Below, in pieces: positions 40,069 to 52,273 of a stretch of DNA of 64,000 bases. Within the stretch, counting starts at the first letter, position 1. The number at the start of each line of letters is the position of its first letter. The position numbers and the translations under genes were made by a program. The notes below the pieces were generated by a model that had not been told where the DNA came from, made no database searches, and worked only from the letters and a program-made list of their open reading frames with translations. Source of the stretch: Apostichopus japonicus (taxonomy: Eukaryota > Echinodermata > Holothuroidea > Aspidochirotida > Stichopodidae); assembly GCF_037975245.1 (NCBI RefSeq), contig NC_092564.1:8717984-8781983 (forward strand), read 5' to 3'.

Positions 40069-41301
40069 ACAAAATATAAAAAATTAACTTGGCTTTGAAA
40101 ACTATAATAGAGTTCTTTTGGATATATGTTGCCTTCTAAAGGCAAACAATGTCCAATAGGTGGCTACTAGTCAAAAATAGAAACTGTTTACATTATATTT
40201 ACATAGTCTGTAAAGCAAAGTACTTCAATAATGAAAGACAATTTCTGCCGCTTAAAAGTCACTGGAAACAAATGATTGCAACAAAGCATTGTTACTTTTA
40301 AACGGACAAAAGCAGTCTATATTATACTCTGCAATCTGGTTATTTCCAGCAGGAAGGCCATCTACATGCTTTCAGTTTCACGATTGCCAATCATGCAACA
40401 GCATGCCTTAATGCCAATCAGTACCAAACAGGTTTCACTTTGCATGACTAAGAAACTGACAGAAAGGATATATTGCTAATAGTGAAACACTCAGTACCAC
40501 TACATATGTCACAATTCCAACATAGTTGTGCACAGTAGACACACAGTAATAACGATATTTCATAAAAATCCCCTTCTTCAAGATTAAACAACCTAGTACT
40601 GCTTCTACGGTACTTAAAAGTTCAACATCTCAAATGCAAATTATTTGGCAATAGTATAGTTTGGTATACATGTACACATATTCTGCGACACAACAAACTG
40701 GATCTCTATTAGTTAACTCAACGGTATTAAATGTATTCTCAATGAATCTAGAAGAATGAACGTTGTCATTCTTTCTTTAAATTTCTTTCACAAAAAGAAA
40801 CGTAATTTTTATTTTATGTCGTTAATACAAAGTCTCTTAACTTCATTCTGGAAAAAAAAACCACAGGATATTCATTCGTCCAGTTTATTCCTAGCACGAC
40901 TGTGTGAGCAAAATATATTTCAACATATGCTAGAATATTCACCAACCTACCACCTCTCTCTCTAAAACCATTCACCTTTCCTACCACCTACCTCTATTTC
41001 TAGCCCCAAAACTAATGTCAAGTATTTTAGAGCCAGGGAGTACAATATGTTACAATTCCCTGAGATAACAATTTGTGTGATCAATTTGTCATCATCACAC
41101 TAAAAAAAAAAAAAAAAAATCAGAAAAAGCTGAAAACATTATCAATTTTTAATTTTTGTATATAACCTTATGAGCTACTGTACTGTACGACACAAAATAT
41201 TTCAGGACAACTGTAGACTAGGAAGCAGGAACTTGTGTACTGCCACTTCTATGGTTACTTGGGAAACGAGAAAGATTGGCACTTGAAGTACCAGACAAGC
41301 T

Positions 41302-41514
41302 TCACAAATGATTCCATCCAATTCGCCTCTCTGGCAAATTGAGCAAGGCAAAGAAGTTGTTCCATCTCTTTTTGAAAATTTCTGCCATGTGGATCCGATA
41401 CGCTAGTATCCAGCAAAGGTCATAGTCGTCATCTTGATAGGGAAGATCAAAGAGTACAGGAGTATTTCCCTGCTGCTGGCAGAATGAATCTTTTCCAAAG
41501 AATTTGTCATACAA
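41302..41514 (-). other. Open reading frame with protein-like composition, unrecognised
   Basis: A 70-codon minus-strand frame encodes an acidic-to-aromatic segment (LFDLPYQDDDYDLCWIL followed by AEIFKKRWNNFFALLNLPERR). The residue mix is less repetitive than in most chance ORFs here. It opens with TTG rather than ATG, has no convincing acceptor or donor, and matches no family I know. It could be an exon fragment, a transposon relic or chance. Confidence 0.15.
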
Positions 41515-42746
41515 AAATCAATCTTTTCAGGGGGGCATTGCATCAATGGCACTTCTCAAAAAGAGCGTTTTTCATCATGAGAGGAGAGCATTCACCACAA
41601 CAAATTTGAAATGGAGCAAAGACCAATTCTTGCAGTAATACTCCATATATACTATAACCAAGAACCATTTCCATTTGCTCAAAAGTGTTGAACTTAACAG
41701 TGTTAGGTCAAATGCCAGGGTGAGTGGGAGGGGACAGGTTAGGGCTGAGTGTTATCATGTGAACAAATGGCACAGTAAAGAGGAACTGGACTAATATAAA
41801 TGCTGGTGAGAGATTTAGAATTGGTCGGATGGATCTTACGAATATTGAACTTCCATTCTGAAGTTTGCATAAACCTCACAGTTTAGCATCATGTTCATAA
41901 CCCTAGTATCCTTAATGAAAACTATGGTTAATTCACTGCCATATAAAATGCTCATCCTGCTACTACAATTCATCGAATAAATTAACATGACATCGGACAC
42001 GATCTAACGACCTTAACATTGAATATCAGCCAATACAGATATCTGCACATCGATTCACTTGAAACTCACTGTCGAGATGCATGGCTTAAAGATAAGATCC
42101 CAGGGAACTCACCTGACATCAGGCCCCAATCTGACAAGCGAGTTAACGCTCTACTACAAATTCTGCATAACACCCTCTATTGACATGACTCACTTAAGCT
42201 GGATAGCCAACCCATGACAATATGTACAGTACATATAGTATCTAGTGCATAAATATAGCGAGATACTTCAAATAGTGTAGCAGAGGACGCAATGTACAAG
42301 GAAAGGCCACTGCAGTGTCCTAACTGAATATTTATGTCTCATCAACTGAATGAATATCAAATATTACAGTTGGCATGTGTCTTTCTGTATATTCTAAATT
42401 TAAATGTCATAATGCATGTACTTCACATTATGTGAAATTTAAGTCAGGATACATTCCCATGTATATGAGTATGAGAAACTCAAATGTGGATGGTGTGTGG
42501 GAGGGCAGGCATTTTTTTTTTTGGGGGGGAGGGGGGAGGTTAATGATTAGAACTTTGGAGTGCAAGGTTAGACAGGGGGGCCATAAACCAGCTGTCAGCA
42601 CAAATCCAAACTTTCCATTTTAAATGAGGTCGGAAAAAGGTATTATTTCTACTATCATGACACAAATTATTTTAAATCAAAACTTAACATAGAAAATTAT
42701 CCGCTAGAAATAACTAAACTTACACACTCAGACATGGCAGAACAAG

Positions 42747-42798
42747 GTGAGATTACCATGGTTACAAGGAGACAGGTAAGTGAGGATGGGAAGTAAAT
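42747..42798 (+). repeat. Dispersed repeat, 'GAGACAGGTAAG' family, copy E (core only)
   Basis: It contains caaggagacaggtaagtgagg followed by gaagtaaat, as in copies A and D. The core here is a perfect splice-donor consensus (CAG|GTAAGT). Confidence 0.45.
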
Positions 42799-43441
42799 CT
42801 GTGACTATGAGCTCTGAAACGATTGCATCTAATTTCCTAAGAAGGCTCAAATTGCTCCAAAGGTTTCTGGAGATACCGTAAATTGTGCAAAACGTTTCAT
42901 TAGCATTTGAGAGTGTGCAATATGCATTAAAGTGATTTAATAATAAACTGTAAAAGGGACTTTGCCCTTTTAATAGTTGTCAGCTCTCAGTGGTAAAAAA
43001 TCGTGCATGTTCTCACTTGAATATGAATCATTTAGTCATTAAGAGGTTCAATTTTAGTTTGCGATACGTTTTAGAGTTATCATAACTTTGTCGCTAACTT
43101 TTTTTAATGTTAAGTGAGTACACGTGTAATCTGTGTGGAAAATTTCATCATCACTGAATTGCATAAAAAATGTGTTGATATTAGAAGCAAACATCTGCAC
43201 ATATTTGACATTTTCAACTGACAGAAATATCAAACTAAACCACTATACAATACTGCCTGAGGCTGAATTCTGTTCTAGCGAATAACAAGTTGACCAACAC
43301 AAAGTCCCTCGGCTATTTGCATCAATGCATATATCTAGTCTCTCGGTCAGTTTAATTCTTATATTAAATTTGTACAAAAATTCTCCTTCCTCAAGATTAC
43401 TTTTGACCCAAAGTTTCCATGTTGCCTTACTCTTAAATTTT

Positions 43442-43657
43442 TTAATTTGATAAAGCAAAAGTTGATATCTGCTTTGAAAACAATCTTGCATGTTTGTTAT
43501 GTATTTCAATCTCATCTTCGTCAAGAAAAGCGTCGACAGTAGAAACGAGAGGTGACCTCTCATTCACGGTCACTGTGTTTTTTTGCGTCGTCGTTGCGTC
43601 GTCGTCGATGTTCGTAGCTGCAGAATCTGTTGCAATTGGAGAGTACGCAGATGGCAT
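43442..43657 (-). CDS. Candidate first coding exon of an unidentified gene, CpG-rich
   Basis: An ATG with A at -3 (gaacATGcc) opens a 71-codon frame. The first 55 residues look like a soluble, disordered N terminus: Ser/Thr/Ala-rich, then NIDDDATTTQK, then NERSPLV, then AFLDEDEIEIHNK. ERSPLV resembles an acidic dileucine-type sorting signal found at the ends of some membrane proteins, though this is only motif similarity. The DNA is unusually CpG-rich for this window, with several cgtcgt units, and the Asp-Ala/Thr stretch partly reflects that (GAC/ACG) simple repeat. The last residues look non-coding, so a splice donor probably lies upstream of the stop. AGAG|GTCACC near the middle is one weak option. 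It could be a 5' exon of the RBPMS-like gene or of a separate gene, or chance. Confidence 0.3.
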   Translation of the reverse strand: MPSAYSPIATDSAATNIDDDATTTQKNTVTVNERSPLVSTVDAFLDEDEIEIHNKHARLFSKQISTFALSN

Positions 43658-44276
43658 GTTCTAATTTTAAGATCTTGTCGATTAGTCCAGCCCAATTACC
43701 AGGGAATATACCAGCAACGATTCTGCTCCATTTGATTCCGATGCTTCAAAATCCAATCAACGGGATGAAATATGTCAAAAACTTAAAATCAATGGCAATA
43801 GAATTTGTCAATTTGTCAATTTAATGCTTACTTTATCGGTAGTGATCCGACTGAATTTCCCAAACTACGAAACCACAGTAATCTCTCAGAGCAAGGTTAT
43901 TTCAATTCTATATGGTCATTAGTCTTGTAGGAGTTTCTTTAAAGCAACACGTTGCGACAAAATGAAAGTAATATGTGAGATGGGAATTTAAAGCATCATT
44001 ATGCAGGGGGAACAATCTCTGGCGACAGGTACGGGACAAATGTAATGTAGATCAAATATTTCAGGCGATCAACTGAGACATCAACCATGAGGATTCTCCT
44101 AAATTAATTTTGTCACCAAATGAATGTTATTTATTGAGTATAGTTAATGACTGTGTTTAATTCCATAAAGGTTGTGTAACTTCTATAAAAAATGTAATTT
44201 TGAGTACAGGTCAGTCATGATCCACAGATTTATTTGCATTTGATATACATTATATATTGGAATGTTCCTTTAAGGC

Positions 44277-44339
44277 ATCATATCATATCATGTCACCTCA
44301 TATCATATCATTATCACCTCATATCAGATCATAATCACG
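44277..44339. repeat. Minisatellite of atcatatcatgtcacctc-type units
   Basis: Cat(a)atcat and tcacctcatatca units repeat two to three times with variation (tgtcacctc, ttatcacctc, taatcacg). Confidence 0.7.
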
Positions 44340-44460
44340 TCAACCTATTTTGAATAACTCTGTAGAAAGTTTTTTCAATGAACAAGACACTTTGGTTGGT
44401 AACATGAGGAGGTAGGATCACCGGAGGTGACTGGTCAGTGGTCACTATGGGAGATTAATA

Positions 44461-44556
44461 TCAAAAGGTTAACATGTCACTTTAGACACAGTAGATAGGG
44501 AGAGTGTGTTAGTTTCGAGGAGACAGGTACGTGAGGGAGCCATCAAAATAAAGTAA
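44461..44556 (+). repeat. Dispersed repeat, 'GAGACAGGTAAG' family, copy F
   Basis: It contains tcaaaaggttaacatgtcac, gtagatagggagagtgtgtt, gaggagacaggtacgtgagg and aaagtaac in the same order as copies A and C. It lies 122 bases before the hAT element. Confidence 0.55.
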
Positions 44557-44669
44557 CGGGCATGCACTCGAGGATGAAACTCCCACATTTGGCACATTTG
44601 TAATGAACTGTAAATATATTACTTCAAAGAGATGAAAGGTGTGCTGTGTATGCTACTATAATTTTCTGT

Positions 44670-44677
44670 GTGCATTC
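44670..44677. repeat. Left target-site duplication of the hAT element
   Basis: GTGCATTC is identical to 45052-45059 on the other side of the element. Confidence 0.9.
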
Positions 44678-45051
44678 CAAGGGCGTAGGAACCAGGGGGG
44701 CTGGGGGGCGCCAGCCCCCCAGTGAAAAATATGGGGGGCAGAAGTATCATTCCGCCCCCCCGCTTTGCAAGTCAGAAAACCCCTTTTTCATTTCCAACTG
44801 AGAAAAAAATCTCATTTGGAGCACCAAATTGCATCTAAGGCCAGGTGAAAATGCAAAATTATTTACAAAATGGAGTGGGTGCTGAAGTGTGCTATATTGC
44901 ACCAAATTGCATCTGAGGCCACCTGGAAATGCAAAAAAATCCAAAGGGGAGGGGCCAAAGGGGAGGGGTCACCCCCTCCCCTTAGACCCCTCCCCCAGGC
45001 CGGCCATCAGTCTTCAGCCCCCCCACTCAAAAGTACCTTCCTATGCCACTG
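44678..45051. mobile_element. Non-autonomous hAT transposon (MITE), 374 bp, with perfect 8-bp target duplication
   Basis: The left end is CAAGGGCGTAGGAACC and the right end, reversed, is CAGTGGCATAGGAAGG. These match the CAGNGGCGTAG-type termini of many hAT elements. GTGCATTC lies immediately outside both ends (44670-44677 and 45052-45059), an exact 8-bp duplication as expected for hAT insertion. Inside are a G-run/C-run inverted segment near the left end and two diverged copies of gcaccaaattgcatct-aggcca (about 44819 and 44899). Paired aaaggggagggg blocks face cccctcccc near the right end. There is no transposase frame, so mobility depended on an enzyme supplied elsewhere. Confidence 0.92.
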
Positions 45052-45059
45052 GTGCATTC
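45052..45059. repeat. Right target-site duplication of the hAT element
   Basis: GTGCATTC is identical to the left flank. The perfect match suggests that the insertion is fairly recent. Confidence 0.9.
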
Positions 45060-47066
45060 TGAGGAGGTGACACTTTTTTTCTGTGTAGTAATCTAGGTAT
45101 TACAGTCCTATTGCTATAGTATAAGAAAACAATTCGTACAAAAAGAATGGATGCTTTATCTACATTAACAATTGGTAGTAGAAACCAAATCATATGTATT
45201 GACAAGCAGATTAGTAATTTAACCAAGAGTTAGACTAGACACCCAGTCCTAGTAACATGGATACATATTGTGCAATACAGATAAATATGAAAGAGGAAGC
45301 ATGTATTGTCCATACCCAACTATATAAATACCAAATGTTATGTGTTCATGGTAACACATTAATTGCTATAAACATCTAGGAAGACTCAACAATATAATTA
45401 AACCTACACAACTAATTTTGCAATGGAGGGGGATGGAGGGGGAGGGAGGGGTTTATGTAGTGGGGGTGGCGATCTGTTCACTTACAAATTGCATACACAA
45501 TGTAAGGGTTTCATATTATCCTTTAACAGGCAGCAACAGCAAAGGAACAGCAAAGTTATACCCTTTAAAGTTACAGTACATGAAGAACAGTTTACTAATT
45601 CTAATACCAATATTAAAAGTATATAACCCTCAACCCTACTGTGTGACAGAGATATTCCCTTTAACCTCACTATAGTAATCTAATTACCTTTAAGCAACCA
45701 ATAGTTCTCTATCTCTTCTCCCTCCGACTTTACTCAGCTCACACTTTTCAGAAAAGACTAAAGAAAAACTCCCTGAAAGGAACATCGCAGTTCTTTCACA
45801 ATCTGCCATCTGAATGCTGTTTTTGGGAAAGGTATCCCAAGAGGTTGTTAATCTAACTGTTCAGACAACAGCAAACCTCCTTATCCAGCACCTAGGCCTA
45901 GGGGCAGGTTTGATTCACCCCTCGTAATACCCCTTGGGAGGGGGAAATGCCTACAGGCGATATGACCTCCTTGATGCAAAAATTGGCTGAGGTTAAAAAT
46001 GAGGATTGGGGGGTTGTGGCCTTTGCCATGGATAGTAATGCTTCATTGCAAAATTTGCCATTGTCAAGAATCTTTTAATCTCCATAGCATAATGATGTTA
46101 AATGCAGTTCCAGGCTACTACATTAGATGCTCACTTCGTTGCCTGATGGCCATATATCTCGACTCAATGGTGAAGTTGTACAGGTCAATATAAACCACTG
46201 TCAAGCTGGACTGATTGGATTCGATATTTTCTTATCAAAAAACCAAATTTTACTGACCCTGACGCAGCAGTGTTTACTGTTAGATATTAAACGTGAATTA
46301 ACTGCAAAATTAAATAATACAATATCACAGAAAAAATTAAAATGCCATGTTTGCATTGCAAACAGAGCCCAAAATGATGATATTGTCATTTCTGTTGCTT
46401 TAGCGAATCATGCCAAAATATGATGGTTGGTTTTATGCATGTATTCTGATATCAATTCAAATTAAATTCTCTAGTAAAAAAACTGATGTATATATACATA
46501 CATTGGAATAGCAATGCTGTAACTAGTGCAAAAGGGAGGTTTAGTACTAACATTAAATTTAATAGCGACACACAATGATAAATTTTTAGCTGCAGCGCTT
46601 GGAGCATACAGAAATAATCTGTTCCAGTTATAATTCAAAATCTAAGGTTTCTCTTCCACTATCCATTATCCTTGCTGTACCTTCCCCTACTTTTTGCCCT
46701 TCAGTTTGTCCCTAGAGATGAATGTTCAACTAAAAGAACTGCCTGCTACTTAATACATCAGCAAAATCACAATATTAGTCTTTCATTAAGTAGCGGTAAC
46801 TTAGACAATTTGGCTATGAATATACAGTGCACCACAAGTACGTGGCTCAAACACAGTCTCAATTTATCGTTTATCGCAAAGGAATCTGTTTTCTGACAAT
46901 CAGTTTGCTCAGCACATAGTAGCTCAGGGAATCAACATTTCTTTTCTTAATTGCAGAGGAATCTATTTCATATAGGCCTAAATTTTGTTAATAGTTGTAT
47001 CACAAAGGAATCTGTGGTACAGAATGCACATTATGTGGGAAGTTCTGCTCAGGTAACTTGATGGTC

Positions 47067-47138
47067 TGCCCCTTAAAATCATCCCACTGCCCCTTCAAAT
47101 CATCCCCACTGCCCCTTCAAATCATCCCACTGCCCCTA
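47067..47138. repeat. Minisatellite, about 3.5 units of 21-22 bp
   Basis: Units of the form tgccccttcaaatcatcccac repeat with one extra C in the second unit and aaa for tcaa in the first. Confidence 0.85.
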
Positions 47139-49255
47139 AAGTTTGTGGGCTTGTGTATTCAATCCTCTCGGATCCCTGTACTGCTCCTGAACAGAGCATA
47201 CACTGCATGAGACCATGGACCAAGCATGGAAGTATTATGTCTTTGCTCATCATATGTACCAAACCTGTTTGAAATCCTGTTTCACATTTAACACACAGAA
47301 CCATCTGCAACATAAATTTTACACCTGAAGCCCCAAAGGCAGCACCTTCAACAGCTGAAAATTAAAGGTACATTCCTGTCTTGCAATATTAATAACTAAC
47401 AAAGAGCACTTTACATGCTTGTAGCTTTTTTCATTGTCAACCAGTGTGCTAAAAATATCATTTAAGTCATTCTCTGGGGGAGGAAGAGTGAGTGGGATGG
47501 GTGACAGGGCATAATGACAACCATATATTATATATATTATGGTTCTCCAGTTCCTTTCAACAGTTTGTGCATCTAGCATAATTATTTCCCACTATTTGTT
47601 AATGTCAATATCCTTGCCTTCACATGGCTAACTAGAGTATATTGCTGGCAAAGGCTTTGAGCTGGTAGACGTGACAATTGAAAGTTCATGTTACTTTTTC
47701 TCCATCCCATCCCTCATCCATCCACCCCCCTCCTCCCCCTCCTCCTTCACCTATCCCAATCCCTGAGCTGGTTGGTCAACACAAAACATTCATGATCTAT
47801 CAATACTGGATTCTAATGTTCTTCCCAAAATATGGCCAAAATCCAAAGATAGTCATGAATTTCTTCCTATCCTTGATTCCATTACCTTTTTAATTATTTT
47901 TTTTTTTACAGATTAATCAGAGCTAATAAATTAAGAAACACAACATTGTGTTCTTATGGAGGGAGGATGTGAGTTTCAGTAAGGTTGTTCCATACTGTTG
48001 TCTCTGCAGTCATTTTGCTCCTTCTCCCTGCAGTATCCAGTTTAATGAGCCTTAAGAGATTAATAACATGATTTATTCAGGTTTGAAGATGTAACCTTTA
48101 GACAGTTCAAACATGTGCAGTACATTTGCAGTGAGTCATGCAGTATTCATGTTAGAACTATCGCTAATTAACCTTCAGGGTCGTGCGTGTTTGAAGGAGA
48201 TGATTTAAACTTGCAACACCTTTCGTACTGTTTGACAAACCTGAAGCGATACCATACTTGAACTCCATAAATCTGCAAGGTATGCAGCACAATTTCTTAC
48301 TATTGCCTCGACCCACCACCCCCTCTCCCTACTCTTCCTCCACCTCTATATGGGCAGAAAGAAAATGACATTTTTGTAAAAAGTCACCAAATTAAATAAA
48401 GCCAAACTACTATCATCCACAGCTGATCAACCCAAGTCCCCTTACATTGAGACTGCAAGTTTGTGATCAGGACTATGTTACATCAAATGTGACATCAAAA
48501 CATTTAGAGATCTTTGACTACTTTCAGAGGATGAAGGACACATGTGACCTTCAAATATAGTGAAATGAACAGCTGTGGAACCTGCAAGAGAGGGAACTGA
48601 AGAATACAGGAGAGAGATTTACAAGGAAATAAAATTCATGTGTCAGTTGTTTGAAGGACACATCATGGTCTTATAAGTTCCTTGTGCAGTCATAACCTCT
48701 TGTAGAGATCTCCGTTCCAAGATTTTGTAACCCTGGTACAGCTTTATTCATTTCTTGGGCAGCCAAAATCTTTTCTCCTTTCCAATTGGTGTAGCTTTTA
48801 TCCAAAATGTGATTGTGGTGATGAAGATTATCCATCAGTTCATCAATCAGTAGTATTTCCTTCTTCTTTACCATTTTCTGCTGAAGGTATTTAACTTCAC
48901 ACACACAGGGCTATTTGCAAAGGATGCTAAGTTAATCTTTATTGAACAGGAGGGTTCTTAGAAGATTGTTAAGAAGAAAATTCCTTTAAGTTTAAAGATC
49001 ATCTTGATTATACTTTAAGGATATTATAGGTACTCCTAAGTAACTTAGTGCTCTATAAGTATAAGCTCCAACTGTTCAATATTGATCCTTTCTCACAATT
49101 GTCATTTTCTCCAGGTTTCTCATCCTGGACTTCTTCAAAAGGTCAATTAGATAGACCAGTGTCTTCTATATACTACAGTACTAGTATTCTAGACTTAAGA
49201 CAGGTGTTTCTATAATTAAAGGTAGCGTGTACAGTCAACTTCAATATATATGTAT

Positions 49256-49345
49256 TCAATCATGACACTGTCTCCAACATCAGCGGAAGACACTGTCAAA
49301 AGCTTGAAACATAGCACCTGATAAATAGTAGTTTCAATCCTTCAG
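49256..49345 (+). mobile_element. Possible 3'-tail fragment of an RT/GIY-YIG retroelement
   Basis: The segment has gaagacactgtcaaaagcttgaaac followed by tttcaatcc. Segments of the type 'acactgtc(g/a)aaagcttgaaac' recur, as I remember it, near the ends of Penelope-like or related elements in animals. This is memory of a pattern, without coding evidence here. Confidence 0.2.
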
Positions 49346-49399
49346 TGCAATGGAATTGACATTTATTTCTTGCAGTGCTCATTTCAAAGTAGTGAATCT

Positions 49400-49478
49400 G
49401 CCTGGTTTGCCTGGTTTCTTCTTTTGTTCAGAGGGTGAGCCTGGTTTCTTCGTTTGACCAGAGGTGAGCTGGTTTGTT
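49400..49478. repeat. Minisatellite of cctggtttcttc(t/g)tttg units
   Basis: Four occurrences of tggttt occur with partly conserved spacers (cagagggtgagc, ccagaggtgagc). Confidence 0.7.
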
Positions 49479-52273
49479 CCTATTGTTGGGTCTACTGTAA
49501 AGAAGATGACTGGGTTTAAAGGATTACTCCTACTGCTGCTCCACCCAGGTGTAACTTTATGCCATTCATTACATAAGAGGATTACAACTGCCTCAAAACC
49601 AGCAAGATTGATGCATCATAGAATCTGAAAGCTGATTTGCTTGACTTTATTCCTGGATATCTTACATCAGACCAGATCGTAAGAATAATTAAGGAAGTAT
49701 TACTAAGGATTTGCCTAAAATGCCCTCTTTTTCCGGAGCATAATCATATTTTATGGTTTCCATAGATAGTTAGTTTGAAGGGCATTCATCGAATGCAAAC
49801 TTTAAAAGTAAGCAAAGATGAAAATTTCAAAATATTGACACTTCATATTCACTACTAATATGGAAACTTGATAGAGTCAATTTACTAAACAAACTAAATT
49901 GTTATGCAATTTGAACATAAGATCCTGTCAAAAATTGACCACTAATCAAAGCGGTCCCTAAATTAAAATAACCTTTAAGGAAGGCTGTCACAGAAAAATG
50001 GGACATGCAATAATGGATCTCCCCAAGGTTCTATGATGATAACTTTGATGGAGGCCTCTACACTTTGAAGGTCATCCAATAAAGACTGATTGACCAAGAG
50101 ATGTTACTCTCTTTCAACAAGGCCAGTTTTTTGGTACCATGACACCCACACATGTACCCAGGAGAGTAACCACACTAAACCTGAGCTCAACTACCATGAC
50201 TGAAAGAGCTGACTCTGGTTCCACAGGGACCAATTAAAATACAGGTCTCAAAATATGACTATCCCCACATACAAGAAATAAAAGCCAAATTTGAAATAAG
50301 CCAATATCAGTTGGATCGAGAGCAGGCAACAAAGCCAGTCCCACCAGATCGTTAAGAGAGTTACCACACAAGCAATTTTAATTAAGATCACAAACCAACC
50401 AATTACAATCAATCCTGTTCGTTTGGGTAAACTAACTTAACTCGGTTAGGTGAGGAAAGGCACACAGCACCCTAAGCATTCCAATAACCAATTAAAAGGC
50501 TGAGAGAAAACCAAGAACTTTAATGAAGAAAAGTAATGCCTAATTTGCAGCGGTGGAATTTTCAAATTTTTGAAATGCCACATCGGTGAATACATTTGGT
50601 TCTTTTTATGTACTTGACGTTAACAACGGAAATGCTGTGTTTGAGGAAGTATGTCAATGTTCACGCAGAAAACCAAGCTGGCTAAGTCAATTCTGTACCC
50701 CCTGTTAATCACAAGATAATTCCTCGACTGAATGCAAAGCTATCAGCTATGTAGTCAGGCAAAATCAAACCAAAACTGACAAAAATGTATAAAACCTATA
50801 TATACACCCTACTGATTTGATTAAAAGAGAAAGCATATACATTATTTGTGGGACACAAACTTTGCTATTTAAGAATAAACTGTCAAAACCCCCATGATAC
50901 CAGAGTAGCAAACTGGTTGTAACTAACACAAATTTCTCACCAGTAATGAGGGGTACACACTGTAATGTGTTAAAATATCACATTACTTGGTAATGAAAAC
51001 ACTTTTGAACTAACATTTAATGCAGCACTGAGGGTGGTCCTATACATACTGTGGTCTACTCAAATCTTCTACAATTCAGTCTTCATGGGATCTTACTTGT
51101 TGTACAGTACTGTATGCAAGATAATTATGTCAGTAACTTATAGAACACATTAATTAGGAAGACCTGAGCATGAAATGGTCACATTGGATGAAACACTCTG
51201 TCCTAACCATGGACACATTGTAATTCTACAATATATTGTTTGGAAATAAGAAACAAAATTCACTTTCTATGTCTCTCATACTCATAGATCTACTCTTTCA
51301 AGGCTACTTTAAAGGGTATAAAGGATACAATGTCCACAGAAAAAGTCATGTACCCAAAACATTACTGGTTTGGATAATTATGAATGACTTATCTGTCTCA
51401 TCGCTTCATTCACACTACCATCTACCAAAACCCATGATCTCACTCCTGGGTCTATGCAGACCCTTGTCTTCATTCAAAGTCCTACCATTTGTCTGAAAGC
51501 TTTAATACAAATTTCTAACTACAGTACAGCGGGTTCTTTCATCTGCTATTTATCTTTCATTTTGCATAACGTTAGTGGACAAAGAAGCACTCTTGAAGTC
51601 TCATGACGTTAACAATTATTTCAGTATCCTACTCTTTCAGTATCCTTCAAATTTAGCACTCACATGTAATATCTCACATATCACCTATGTTACATACATG
51701 TGGTGAATTCCATGGAATTGATGCATTTTTCACTAAAAATCAACTTAAGGTTGCAGCCATTTGAGGGAGATATTTGATATACATGACAGTTAAACTACCA
51801 AAAACAGGTTTCACCTGGCTTATAACGTGTTTCTCCTCACTGCAGCATGCATTTAACCGTCAAGTGCTGCAGGGAACTAAAAATTAGCAAAATTTCCTAA
51901 AATTCAGAGTGCCCCTTTAATAGTTGGCATGATTCCAGAAATGACCAACTTTGTTCTGAGTATGAAGTCACCTTGAGACCTTTCACCTTCTGCAAAGTTA
52001 CAGGTGTCTATATGAATATAAGTCTTTGTGTGATTTCTTGAAATAATGAGTGTGGACATGTCCCATCAGTCACAGTTTTTTAACATTTGTTTTAGTCATA
52101 AGCCAACAGAATGATTTCAGCTGTTGTTGGGGGTCTATCTATCTAGTACTACTCAGGGCCTAATCTGGCATGAGCAGAGATTCTTCAATTGTGTATAGGG
52201 TTATGCGCTAGACAACCTGAAACTTCTGTCCCATCAGTCACAGAATTTGGCTGCATGTGTGGTGCAATGCAAA

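Larger units (their letters stand above)
45060..52058. other. Gene-free stretch apart from small repeats
   Basis: No exon with credible splice sites was found. A minus-strand ORF at 48671-48904 has a coiled-coil-like charged composition (KKKEILLIDELMDNL) and a weak AG acceptor before it. It is not recognised and is left uncalled. Confidence 0.35.

Noticed and set aside
43942-44280. TTTAAAGCATC...CCTTTAAGGCATC as possible ends of a TTAA-inserting element
   Set aside because: The two ends are direct rather than inverted and only partly alike.
48671-48904. Minus-strand ORF with coiled-coil-like composition
   Set aside because: It starts at GTG, the upstream AG acceptor is weak, and no donor or family was recognised.
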